Below are positions 1 to 5,614 of a DNA stretch of 5,614 nucleotides, piece by piece. Position numbers and translations under genes: made by a program. The notes under the pieces are model-generated. The model saw nothing but the letters and a program-made list of their open reading frames with translations, was not told where the DNA came from and searched no databases. This stretch comes from Schwartzia sp. (in: firmicutes) (GTDB lineage: Bacteria > Bacillota > Negativicutes > Selenomonadales > Selenomonadaceae), in contig JAILNL010000115.1 in assembly GCA_024691625.1 (NCBI GenBank), forward strand, positions 1-5,614, written 5' to 3'. Numbering within the stretch: position 1 is the first letter of the stretch; each line of letters begins with the position of its first letter.

Positions 1-747
1 CAGGACGGACGTGAGCTCGCCGGCTATTTGCTCCAAAAAGGATATCCTGTAACAGCCTCTGCTGTCAGTTATTACGGCGGCAGGCTGTTGGAAAAATATC
101 CCGGGATTGTCATAAATGATGAGCCGCTTAATGAAGACGGACTCGTAAAGTATATTGAAGAGCACGGTGTTAAGCTTTTCGTGGACGCAAGCCATCCGTA
201 TGCGGCAAATGTTTCGCAGAATGCCATGAAGGCCTGCAAACGGACACATATTCCGTATATCAGATATGAGCGCAGGGCAGTGCCGATTGATTACGACAGG
301 GTCTATTCGGTAAATAGCTACGAAGAAGCATCAAAAAAAGCGGCAGAGCTTGGAAAGAATATCTTTCTTACAACGGGAAGCCGCAACCTCAAAGCCTTTT
401 CCACATCTCCGTATCTGAAGGACTGTGTTCTGACTGTCAGACTTCTGCCAACGGCAAGAGTCATTGAGGAGTGTACAGAGCTTGGATTTACTCCAAAGAA
501 TATAGTTGCTCTTCAGGGGCCGTTTTCTACGGAGCTGAATATTGCCCTGTACCGTCAGTATGAAGCTGAAGTCATTGTGACAAAGAACAGCGGTGAAATC
601 GGCGGAACAGATACGAAAATCGAGGCGGCAAAGGCGTTGGGACTTCCAATTGTCATGATTGACCGCCCGCAGATTACCTATGATGAAATTGCCTATACTT
701 TTGAGGATATAGCCGCTTTTGCAGAACAGCATATCGCGAAGAAATGA
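1..747 (+). CDS. cbiJ: Precorrin-6A / cobalt-precorrin-6A reductase, 5'-truncated by the window edge
   Basis: This enzyme uses a nicotinamide cofactor to reduce (cobalt-)precorrin-6A to (cobalt-)precorrin-6B in the cytoplasm during corrin ring synthesis. The frame is open from base 1 and ends at TGA 745-747. The first visible residues, QDGRELAGYLLQKGYPV, match the usual N-terminal (S/D)GRELA..L...G.PV segment, so only about ten residues (start plus the first beta strand and GGT) should be missing. The TTG at base 28 is therefore an internal Leu codon and not the start. Other family marks are SYYGG (70-84), VDASHPYAA (181-207), LTTGS (367-381), LQGPFS (511-528) and TKNSGEIGGTDTKIEAA (580-630), then IDRP near the C-terminus. 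The 248 visible residues fit a family of about 250-260. The aerobic counterpart is CobK. The cbi name assumes the anaerobic pathway. One oddity is IRYERRAV (about 259-282), where RP is more usual than RR. Confidence 0.93.
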   Translation, partial: QDGRELAGYLLQKGYPVTASAVSYYGGRLLEKYPGIVINDEPLNEDGLVKYIEEHGVKLFVDASHPYAANVSQNAMKACKRTHIPYIRYERRAVPIDYDRVYSVNSYEEASKKAAELGKNIFLTTGSRNLKAFSTSPYLKDCVLTVRLLPTARVIEECTELGFTPKNIVALQGPFSTELNIALYRQYEAEVIVTKNSGEIGGTDTKIEAAKALGLPIVMIDRPQITYDEIAYTFEDIAAFAEQHIAKK

Positions 748-756
748 GGAATCAGC

Positions 757-1389
757 ATGGACTACATTAAACAGCCTATGGAAATCGAAAACCGCAGCAT
801 GGAAATAATCGCGCCGCATCTTGAGGGACTTAATCTTGATGAGGCACAGACAAAGGTTTATTCCCGTATGATTCACGCGTCGGGAGACGTTGAATACGCA
901 CCGGTTATCCGTGTTCATCCTGATGCTATTAAAGCAACTCAGGAAGCACTCAAAAAAGGTGCCAATATTTATACGGATGTTGAGATGGTGCGCACGGGTA
1001 TTCACAAGGCATCCTTTAACCGTTACGGCGGAAAGATTGAATGCCGTGTTTCCGACCCTGAAATTGCAAAGTTAGCCAAAGAGAAGGGAATTACGCGTTC
1101 AATGGCAGCAATGCGTTCATTCGGAAAGGATCTGGATGGAGCCATAATTGCCATCGGCAACGCTCCGACGGCACTTTTTGAAGTGCTTCGCATGGTCGAA
1201 GAAGAAAATATCCGTCCGGCAGTAATAATCGGTATTCCGGTCGGCTTTGTCGGCGCTGCGGACTCCAAGCAGCTTCTCGCTGAAAACACGAAGATTCCGT
1301 ATATCACGGTAGAAGGTACTAAGGGCGGCAGTCCGATTGCGGCATCCGCAATCAATGCCATCATGTATCTGCTGGATAATCGCAGGTAA
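757..1389 (+). CDS. cbiC: Precorrin-8X / cobalt-precorrin-8 methylmutase
   Basis: This cytoplasmic enzyme catalyses the 1,5-shift of the C11 methyl group to C12, turning (cobalt-)precorrin-8 into (cob/hydrogenobyr)yrinic acid, the last step of ring construction. The 210-residue product is the normal family length. RMIHASGD (37-44) carries the conserved active-site His (His40, equivalent to His43 of CobH). DVEMVRTGI (74-82), SDPEIAKLAKEKGITRS, GNAPTALFEV (134-143) and YITVEGTKGGSPIAASAIN (from 182) are further family motifs. The ATG at 757 is chosen because AGGA (747-750) lies 6 nt upstream. That ribosome binding site overlaps the last base of the cbiJ stop codon, and only 9 nt separate the two genes, which points to co-transcription and coupled translation. 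The aerobic homologue is CobH; sequence alone does not separate the two. No truncation or missing key residue is seen. Confidence 0.96.
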   Translation: MDYIKQPMEIENRSMEIIAPHLEGLNLDEAQTKVYSRMIHASGDVEYAPVIRVHPDAIKATQEALKKGANIYTDVEMVRTGIHKASFNRYGGKIECRVSDPEIAKLAKEKGITRSMAAMRSFGKDLDGAIIAIGNAPTALFEVLRMVEEENIRPAVIIGIPVGFVGAADSKQLLAENTKIPYITVEGTKGGSPIAASAINAIMYLLDNRR

Positions 1390-1415
1390 TTTTACAATCA
1401 AAGGGGCAGGCTTCG

Positions 1416-2798
1416 ATGAATACGAAAATTCCACGTGTCGTTATTGCCGCAACGCAAAGCGGGTCGGGAAAAACGACAATCGTAACAGGGCTCCTTGCCG
1501 CGCTGCGTGCAAAGGGGCTTAAGGTACAGTCTTATAAAATCGGTCCGGATTACATTGATCCGGGCTATCATAAGCTGGCGAGCGGAAGGCCTGCACATAA
1601 TCTGGATACCTGGCTGGTTTCCAAGGAAAAGCTGAATGAGATTTTCCAGAAAACAGCGCAGGACGCGGATATCGCTGTTATCGAGGGTGTCATGGGACTC
1701 TATGACGGTGGAAAAAACGGTATCAGCTCCACGGCTGAAATCGCAAAGCTCCTTGATGCTCCTGTTCTTCTTGTTATCAACGCTAAATCAATGGGAGAAT
1801 CCGCGGCGGCTATTGCGCTTGGCTTCAAAAATTACGATCCGACAGTGGATATACGCGGTGTTATCATTAACCGTCTTGGTTCACCGACGCACCGAAGCAT
1901 GATAGAAGAAGCGCTGGATAAGCTCGATATTCCTGCTTACGGCGCAATTATGCGCAATGATGCGATGATTCTTCCTGAACGACACCTCGGACTTGTGCCC
2001 GTGGAAGAAAATCGAAAAGAAAAAGAGACAGTAGAGGAAATAGGACGAACAATAGCCCGGGAGGTAGATATCGACCGGGTTATTGCGCTTGCAAAATCGG
2101 CATCGGAGCTTCCAACGGTTGAGAAACGTTCGGCAGAAACGGGGCGTGATGTGAAAATTGCGGTTGCCCGTGACGACGCGTTTTCATTTTACTATCCGGA
2201 GAGCCTTGCGGTGCTTGAGGAATATGGTGCAGAAATCGTACCCTTCAGCCCGCTTAAGGACAGCAGGCTGCCGGAGTGCGACGGTCTTATTCTCGGCGGC
2301 GGCTTTCCTGAAATGTTTGCAAAAGAGCTCTACGATAACGAAGGAATGCGCACGTCCATACGTGAGGCAGCGGAAGCAGGACTTCCAATTTATGCTGAGT
2401 GCGGCGGTTTCATGTACCTCATGAAGCGCATGATTGATTTTGAAAAGAATGCCTATCCTATGCTGGGAATCGTGCCGGGAGAAGTGGAAATGAACCGCAA
2501 GCTTCAGACAGTCGGCTACGTTTCCGCGACAATGCATCGTGATACTGTGCTCGGCAAAAAGGGAACTGTTCTTCACGGGCACGAATTCCATTTTTCCTCT
2601 GAATGTGCGCCGGCAGAAGGTGTAGAGTATCCGCGTGCCTTTGAGTTTGTACGCACAAGAAAAAAAGAACCGTATGATGCAGGTTATGCGTCGGGTAATA
2701 TCCTGGGCTCGTATCTGCATCTTCATTTTGCAGGATGTCCTCAGGCAGCAGAGCATTTCGTGGAAACCTGCAGAGCATACAAAAACCGGGAGGCGTGA
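1416..2798 (+). CDS. cbiA: Cobyrinic acid a,c-diamide synthase
   Basis: CbiA makes two ATP-dependent amidations, at acetate side chains c then a of cobyrinic acid, using ammonia from glutamine. The 460 residues hold two domains. An N-terminal dethiobiotin-synthetase-like P-loop domain has AATQSGSGKTT (11-21, Lys19), YKIGPDYIDPGYH (40-52) with conserved Asp45 and Asp48, and IEGVMGLYDG (89-98) with Glu90 and Asp97. A C-terminal class I (triad) glutamine amidotransferase domain has LILGGGFPE, YAECGGFMYLM with the nucleophile Cys329, GHEFHFS (388-394) and GSYLHLHF (431-438) with the catalytic His region. The ATG at 1416 has AGGGG (1402-1406) 9 nt upstream and leaves the usual short lead before the P-loop. 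It follows cbiC by 26 nt. The aerobic homologue CobB acts on hydrogenobyrinic acid; CbiA is preferred only through the presumed anaerobic context. All catalytic residues I could check are present. Confidence 0.96.
   Translation: MNTKIPRVVIAATQSGSGKTTIVTGLLAALRAKGLKVQSYKIGPDYIDPGYHKLASGRPAHNLDTWLVSKEKLNEIFQKTAQDADIAVIEGVMGLYDGGKNGISSTAEIAKLLDAPVLLVINAKSMGESAAAIALGFKNYDPTVDIRGVIINRLGSPTHRSMIEEALDKLDIPAYGAIMRNDAMILPERHLGLVPVEENRKEKETVEEIGRTIAREVDIDRVIALAKSASELPTVEKRSAETGRDVKIAVARDDAFSFYYPESLAVLEEYGAEIVPFSPLKDSRLPECDGLILGGGFPEMFAKELYDNEGMRTSIREAAEAGLPIYAECGGFMYLMKRMIDFEKNAYPMLGIVPGEVEMNRKLQTVGYVSATMHRDTVLGKKGTVLHGHEFHFSSECAPAEGVEYPRAFEFVRTRKKEPYDAGYASGNILGSYLHLHFAGCPQAAEHFVETCRAYKNREA
2788..2793 (+). 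promoter_or_regulatory. Ribosome binding site that fixes the cobU start
   Basis: GGGAGG lies within the last codons of cbiA, 7 nt before the ATG at 2801. It supports that start over an upstream in-frame ATG at 2735, which would add 22 residues with no family resemblance that lie wholly inside the cbiA coding region. Confidence 0.8.
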
Positions 2799-2800
2799 GC

Positions 2801-3364
2801 ATGGGACAAATCGTGCTTGTTACCGGAGGCGCCCGCAGCGGCAAAAGCAGCTTTGCTGAGAAATATGCCGCGCGCTTCGGAAAACGAATTGCGTATATCG
2901 CGACCTCACAGATTTTTGACGATGAGATGAAGTTTCGTGTTAAGCTTCACCGCGAGCGGCGTCCTGTTGACTGGGAAACCTTCGAGGCCCCGTTTGATGC
3001 GCATGAGGCATTAAAGGAAGCAGGAAAAGAACATGATATGATTCTTTTTGACTGCCTGACTATATACGTCAGCAATCTTCTGTGTTCGCTGCCGTCTATA
3101 GAGGATTCGGATAAAAACTACGCGCTTGCAAAGGAAAAGATAGATCTTTTGCTTGAGCAGGCAAAAAATAATAACGGGACGACGATTTTTGTATCGAATG
3201 AAGTTGGAAGCGGCATCGTCCCTGAAAATCATCTGGCGAGAGAATACCGTGATATAGCGGGGCTCGCAAACCAGTGGACCGCAAAAGCAGCGGACAAGGT
3301 TTATCTTGTTTCATGCGGACTGCCGGTTGATATCAAAAAAATCGCTGAAACTTGGGGGGAATGA
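2801..3364 (+). CDS. cobU: Adenosylcobinamide kinase / adenosylcobinamide-phosphate guanylyltransferase
   Basis: CobU phosphorylates adenosylcobinamide and then transfers GMP from GTP to give adenosylcobinamide-GDP, the activated substrate to which CobS adds the lower-ligand nucleoside. The 187-residue product is typical in length. It opens with IVLVTGGARSGKSSFAE, whose P-loop is GGARSGKS (9-16). YIATSQIFDDEM (32-43) precedes RVKLHRERRPVDW, in which His50 aligns with the guanylylated His46 of Salmonella CobU. DCLT (84-87), VSNEVGSGIVP (from 131) and LAREYRDIAGLANQ complete the signature. The ATG at 2801 has GGGAGG 7 nt upstream and begins 2 nt after the cbiA stop, so translation is probably coupled. 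This is the CobU type and not the unrelated archaeal CobY. In pathway order CobU acts after CbiP and CbiB, yet its gene sits before both. Confidence 0.96.
   Translation: MGQIVLVTGGARSGKSSFAEKYAARFGKRIAYIATSQIFDDEMKFRVKLHRERRPVDWETFEAPFDAHEALKEAGKEHDMILFDCLTIYVSNLLCSLPSIEDSDKNYALAKEKIDLLLEQAKNNNGTTIFVSNEVGSGIVPENHLAREYRDIAGLANQWTAKAADKVYLVSCGLPVDIKKIAETWGE
3354..3360 (+). promoter_or_regulatory. Ribosome binding site that decides the cbiP start
   Basis: The run GGGGGGA lies within the last codons of cobU. It is directly adjacent to the ATG at 3361, too close for initiation there, but 6 nt from the ATG at 3367. The second ATG is therefore the better start. It also gives a protein beginning MANCIMMQGTSS, which matches the usual MA..IMVQGTSS opening of the family. 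Confidence 0.75.
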
Positions 3365-3366
3365 AC

Positions 3367-4896
3367 ATGGCGAACTGTATCATGATGCAGGGAACAAGTT
3401 CCCATGTCGGTAAAAGTATACTGGTAACGGCACTCTGCCGTATTTTATATCAGGACGGAGTACATGTCGTGCCGTTCAAGGCACAGAACATGGCCCTTAA
3501 CTCGTATGTAACGCGTGACGGTAAGGAAATGGGGCGTGCGCAGGTAGCACAGGCAGAGGCAGCCGGTCTTGAGCCTATGGTTGAAATGAATCCTGTTCTG
3601 CTGAAGCCGACAGGTAACGCAAGCTCCCAGATTGTTGTCATGGGACAGCCTGTAGGCAATATGTCCGCTAAGGATTACCATAAAGGCTATTCCGTCAAGC
3701 TTTTTGGTCATGTTAAAGAAGCATTGGCAAAGCTGCAGGATGAATATGATACGATTGTTATAGAAGGTGCGGGAAGCCCTGCAGAGGTCAATCTGCACGA
3801 TAACGACATCGTGAATATGCGTGTAGCAAAATATCTGAACGCTCCTGTTTTGCTTATTGCTGATATAGACCGCGGCGGTGCGCTTGCTTCTCTTGTAGGT
3901 ACGCTGGAGCTTCTCGAGGAAGAGGAGCGGGCACTGGTCAAGGGACTTATCATCAACAAATTCCGCGGTGATGTATCGCTTCTGCAGCCGGCTGTTGATT
4001 TCCTTGAGAAAAAAACAGGAAAGCCTGTACTCGGAGTCATTCCGCATCTCGATAATCTCGGTATAGATGATGAGGATTCCGTATCTCTTGATGATAAGCC
4101 GGAAAAAGAAAAAGCGCAGGCAGACCTTCACATTGCAGTGATTCGCACACCAAAGATTTCGAACTTCACGGATTTTGATGCCATAGCAAGCGAGAAGGAT
4201 GTTTCGCTTCACTATGTGACGGACGTTGAGAACTTCGGACAGCCTGACCTTATCATGCTTCCGGGAAGCAAGAATACGACAGAGGATATGCTTTGGCTTC
4301 GTTCCTGCGGACTTGAGAAAAAGATTCGCGAGGCGGTGGAGAACGGTACTCCGCTCATCGGTATATGCGGCGGATATCAGATGCTTGGCAAAGAAATCCG
4401 CGATCCGCATCATACGGAATCGGTCCACGACGGAACAACGGGGCTCGGTTTCCTCAACATGGCTACGACATTTATTGAAACAAAGCTGACTTCGCAGGTT
4501 ATTGCGGACTGCCATGAGCTTAATTTTATGGGGACAAAGATATCCGCAAAGAACCTTCGGGGATATGAAATTCACATGGGCGAAACGGAATTCTTCGGTG
4601 AAGCGGATACGCACCCGCTTACCATTACGGAACGCCGCGGAGAAAAATGCAGCGTGGAGGAAGGCACCGTACGTGCTGACGGACACGTATTCGGCACATA
4701 TATCCACGGTGTTTTCGACCATGATGAATTCCGCAGGGCTGTGCTTAATGTACTGCGCGTGAAGAAGGGTCTCGAGCCTCTTGAAAATACACGCAGTCTC
4801 TTTGCTGAAAAGCAGCGTGCGTATGACCGTCTGGCAGAAACCGTCCGTGCGAACCTTGATATGGATAAGGTTCGGGAAATATTGGCAGCACAATGA
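3367..4896 (+). CDS. cbiP: Cobyric acid synthase (glutamine-hydrolysing)
   Basis: CbiP carries out four ATP- and glutamine-dependent amidations (side chains b, d, e and g) on adenosylcobyrinic acid a,c-diamide, giving adenosylcobyric acid. From ATG 3367 it has 509 residues, within the usual size range. The N-terminal P-loop domain shows QGTSSHVGKS (8-17), PFKAQNMALNS (from 36), IEGAGSPAEVNL (132-143), ADIDRGGA (165-172) and NKFRGD (197-202). After a linker rich in Asp, Glu and Lys comes a class I glutamine amidotransferase domain: LPGSKNTTEDM (from 298), IGICGGYQMLG with the nucleophile Cys334, and GTYIHGVFD (443-451) with the catalytic His447. The start is 2 nt after the cobU stop. An alternative ATG at 3361 would overlap that stop as ATGA and add two residues, but fits the ribosome binding site poorly. 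The aerobic homologue is CobQ. It resembles CbiA in domain order, but the QGTSS and PFKAQNMALNS motifs are specific to cobyric acid synthase. Confidence 0.96.
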   Translation: MANCIMMQGTSSHVGKSILVTALCRILYQDGVHVVPFKAQNMALNSYVTRDGKEMGRAQVAQAEAAGLEPMVEMNPVLLKPTGNASSQIVVMGQPVGNMSAKDYHKGYSVKLFGHVKEALAKLQDEYDTIVIEGAGSPAEVNLHDNDIVNMRVAKYLNAPVLLIADIDRGGALASLVGTLELLEEEERALVKGLIINKFRGDVSLLQPAVDFLEKKTGKPVLGVIPHLDNLGIDDEDSVSLDDKPEKEKAQADLHIAVIRTPKISNFTDFDAIASEKDVSLHYVTDVENFGQPDLIMLPGSKNTTEDMLWLRSCGLEKKIREAVENGTPLIGICGGYQMLGKEIRDPHHTESVHDGTTGLGFLNMATTFIETKLTSQVIADCHELNFMGTKISAKNLRGYEIHMGETEFFGEADTHPLTITERRGEKCSVEEGTVRADGHVFGTYIHGVFDHDEFRRAVLNVLRVKKGLEPLENTRSLFAEKQRAYDRLAETVRANLDMDKVREILAAQ

Positions 4897-5614
4897 ATAC
4901 AGCAATTTTAGCCTTTGCAATTGACTGCGCAATCGGGGACCCGCGCTCGAGCCTGCACCCGGTAGTGCTTATAGGCAAACTGATTTCGTTATTTGAAGCA
5001 ATGCTTTACCGGGAGGACGATTCGGATAATATAAAGTTCCTCAAGGGAATGCTTCTGATGATTGCGGTGCTTATTATCTCTTATGAGGTCGCAGACGGAA
5101 TAATGCATCTGGCATATAAATTTCACAACGAATATGTTACATGGGCGGTAGGGGCCCTGCTTCTGAGCTTTACGATTTCTCCGAGAACTCTTTCCGAGGC
5201 GGGACGGGAAATACGTGAATATCTTCTTGCGGGGGATTTGGAGAAAGCCCGGTTTAAGGTAGGCTGGATTGTAGGCCGCGACACCGAAAACCTGACAGTA
5301 GGAGAGGTCACGCGTGCTACGGTGGAGACTATATCCGAAAATATCGTTGACGGCATTATTTCTCCCTTATTTTTCTTTATGCTTGGAGGAGTACCCCTTG
5401 CGGTCATGTACCGTGCTGCAAATACTATGGACTCCATGATCGGGTACAAGAATGACAAGTACATGTATTTCGGACGTGCGGCTGCACGGGCCGATGATGT
5501 ATGGAATTTTATCCCCGCCCGGATAACCGGTGTGCTGTTGATTATTGCGGCGTTCATTCTCCACATGGACTATCGCAATGCATGGCGGATTATGTGCCGC
5601 GATGCCAACAAACA
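4893..5614 (+). CDS. cbiB: Adenosylcobinamide-phosphate synthase (CbiB/CobD family), 3'-truncated by the window edge
   Basis: This integral membrane protein joins (R)-1-aminopropan-2-ol phosphate, or a related aminoalcohol, to the f propionate of adenosylcobyric acid. The frame stays open to the window end: 240 whole codons plus two bases. The family is usually about 310-325 residues, so the last quarter is missing. Visible motifs are IDCAIGDP (10-17) and HPVVLIG (22-28), VGRDTENL (127-134), EVTRATVETISENIVDGIISPLFF (138-161), YRAANTMDSMIGYKND (173-188) and ARADDVWNFIPARITG (198-213). It breaks off within CRDANK, just where the family's RDA.KH.SPN motif begins. Hydrophobic stretches near 50-64, 83-96, 155-172 and 213-224 fit membrane segments. 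The ATG at 4893 overlaps the cbiP stop as ATGA. The next in-frame ATG is Met37, past the conserved GDP and HP motifs, so 4893 is the start. No strong ribosome binding site precedes it, so initiation probably depends on coupling to cbiP. Confidence 0.93.
   Translation, partial: MNTAILAFAIDCAIGDPRSSLHPVVLIGKLISLFEAMLYREDDSDNIKFLKGMLLMIAVLIISYEVADGIMHLAYKFHNEYVTWAVGALLLSFTISPRTLSEAGREIREYLLAGDLEKARFKVGWIVGRDTENLTVGEVTRATVETISENIVDGIISPLFFFMLGGVPLAVMYRAANTMDSMIGYKNDKYMYFGRAAARADDVWNFIPARITGVLLIIAAFILHMDYRNAWRIMCRDANK

Noticed and set aside
28..30. TTG as the start codon of cbiJ
   Set aside because: The frame is open back to base 1, and those codons encode the conserved GRELA segment. The true start lies before the window.
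331..1005. A 224-codon open frame on the - strand across the cbiJ/cbiC junction
   Set aside because: It runs antisense through two conserved genes, has low-quality composition rich in Cys, Arg and Asn, and no recognisable motif.
1390..1415. The 26-nt gap between cbiC and cbiA, the largest in the window, as a site for a promoter or terminator
   Set aside because: It holds the cbiA ribosome binding site and no hairpin or promoter-like pair. It is too short for a cobalamin riboswitch.
2184..2756. A 190-codon open frame on the - strand inside cbiA
   Set aside because: It is antisense to the glutamine amidotransferase domain of cbiA. No domain and no separate expression signal is visible.
2735..2800. 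A 22-codon upstream extension of cobU
   Set aside because: It lies within cbiA coding sequence and shows no family similarity, while ATG 2801 has a well-placed GGGAGG and puts the P-loop at the normal distance from the N-terminus.
3445..4932. A 495-codon open frame on the - strand covering nearly all of cbiP and the start of cbiB
   Set aside because: It is antisense to a fully recognisable cobyric acid synthase with all its motifs. Its translation is rich in Cys, Arg, His and Phe with no known domain. It is a by-product of codon bias in cbiP.
5123..5566. A 147-codon open frame on the - strand near the window end
   Set aside because: The + strand here encodes the conserved core motifs of CbiB (GRDT, YRAANTMDSMIGY, DDVWNFIPAR), so the - strand frame is a shadow.

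Overview
The window is a tightly packed, single-strand stretch of a cobalamin (vitamin B12 / cobamide) biosynthesis operon. All six genes lie on the + strand: cbiJ (5' end cut off by the window start), cbiC, cbiA, cobU, cbiP and cbiB (3' end cut off by the window end). Gaps between genes are 9, 26, 2 and 2 nt, followed by a 4-nt overlap. No intergenic space is large enough for a promoter, riboswitch or terminator, so the genes are very probably read as one message whose control elements lie upstream of base 1.

The products cover late corrin-ring chemistry and the tailoring that follows. CbiJ reduces (cobalt-)precorrin-6A. CbiC moves the C11 methyl group to C12, giving (hydrogeno/cob)yrinic acid. 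CbiA amidates side chains a and c. CbiP amidates b, d, e and g to give cobyric acid. CbiB attaches the aminoalcohol (phosphate) linker. CobU phosphorylates and guanylylates adenosylcobinamide ahead of lower-ligand attachment. Not seen here are the early methyltransferases, CbiD/CbiG or CobG/CobF, the cobalt chelatase, the corrinoid adenosyltransferase, and CobS/CobT/CobC. Those acting before CbiJ may lie upstream and the nucleotide-loop genes downstream of cbiB, but that is inference.

The organism is a bacterium of moderate GC content with strong AGGA/GGGAGG-type ribosome binding sites. From remembered family resemblance only, the proteins look like those of anaerobic Firmicutes, plausibly Negativicutes (Selenomonas/Veillonella relatives). 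I hold this weakly. The cbi (anaerobic) names follow from that inference: all five ring and side-chain enzymes have close homologues in the aerobic pathway (CobK, CobH, CobB, CobQ, CobD), so the window alone does not prove which route is used.

I found no new system, mobile element, RNA gene, CRISPR array or repeat. Every long open frame on the - strand is a shadow of a recognisable + strand gene. The findings are therefore few and low in interest.
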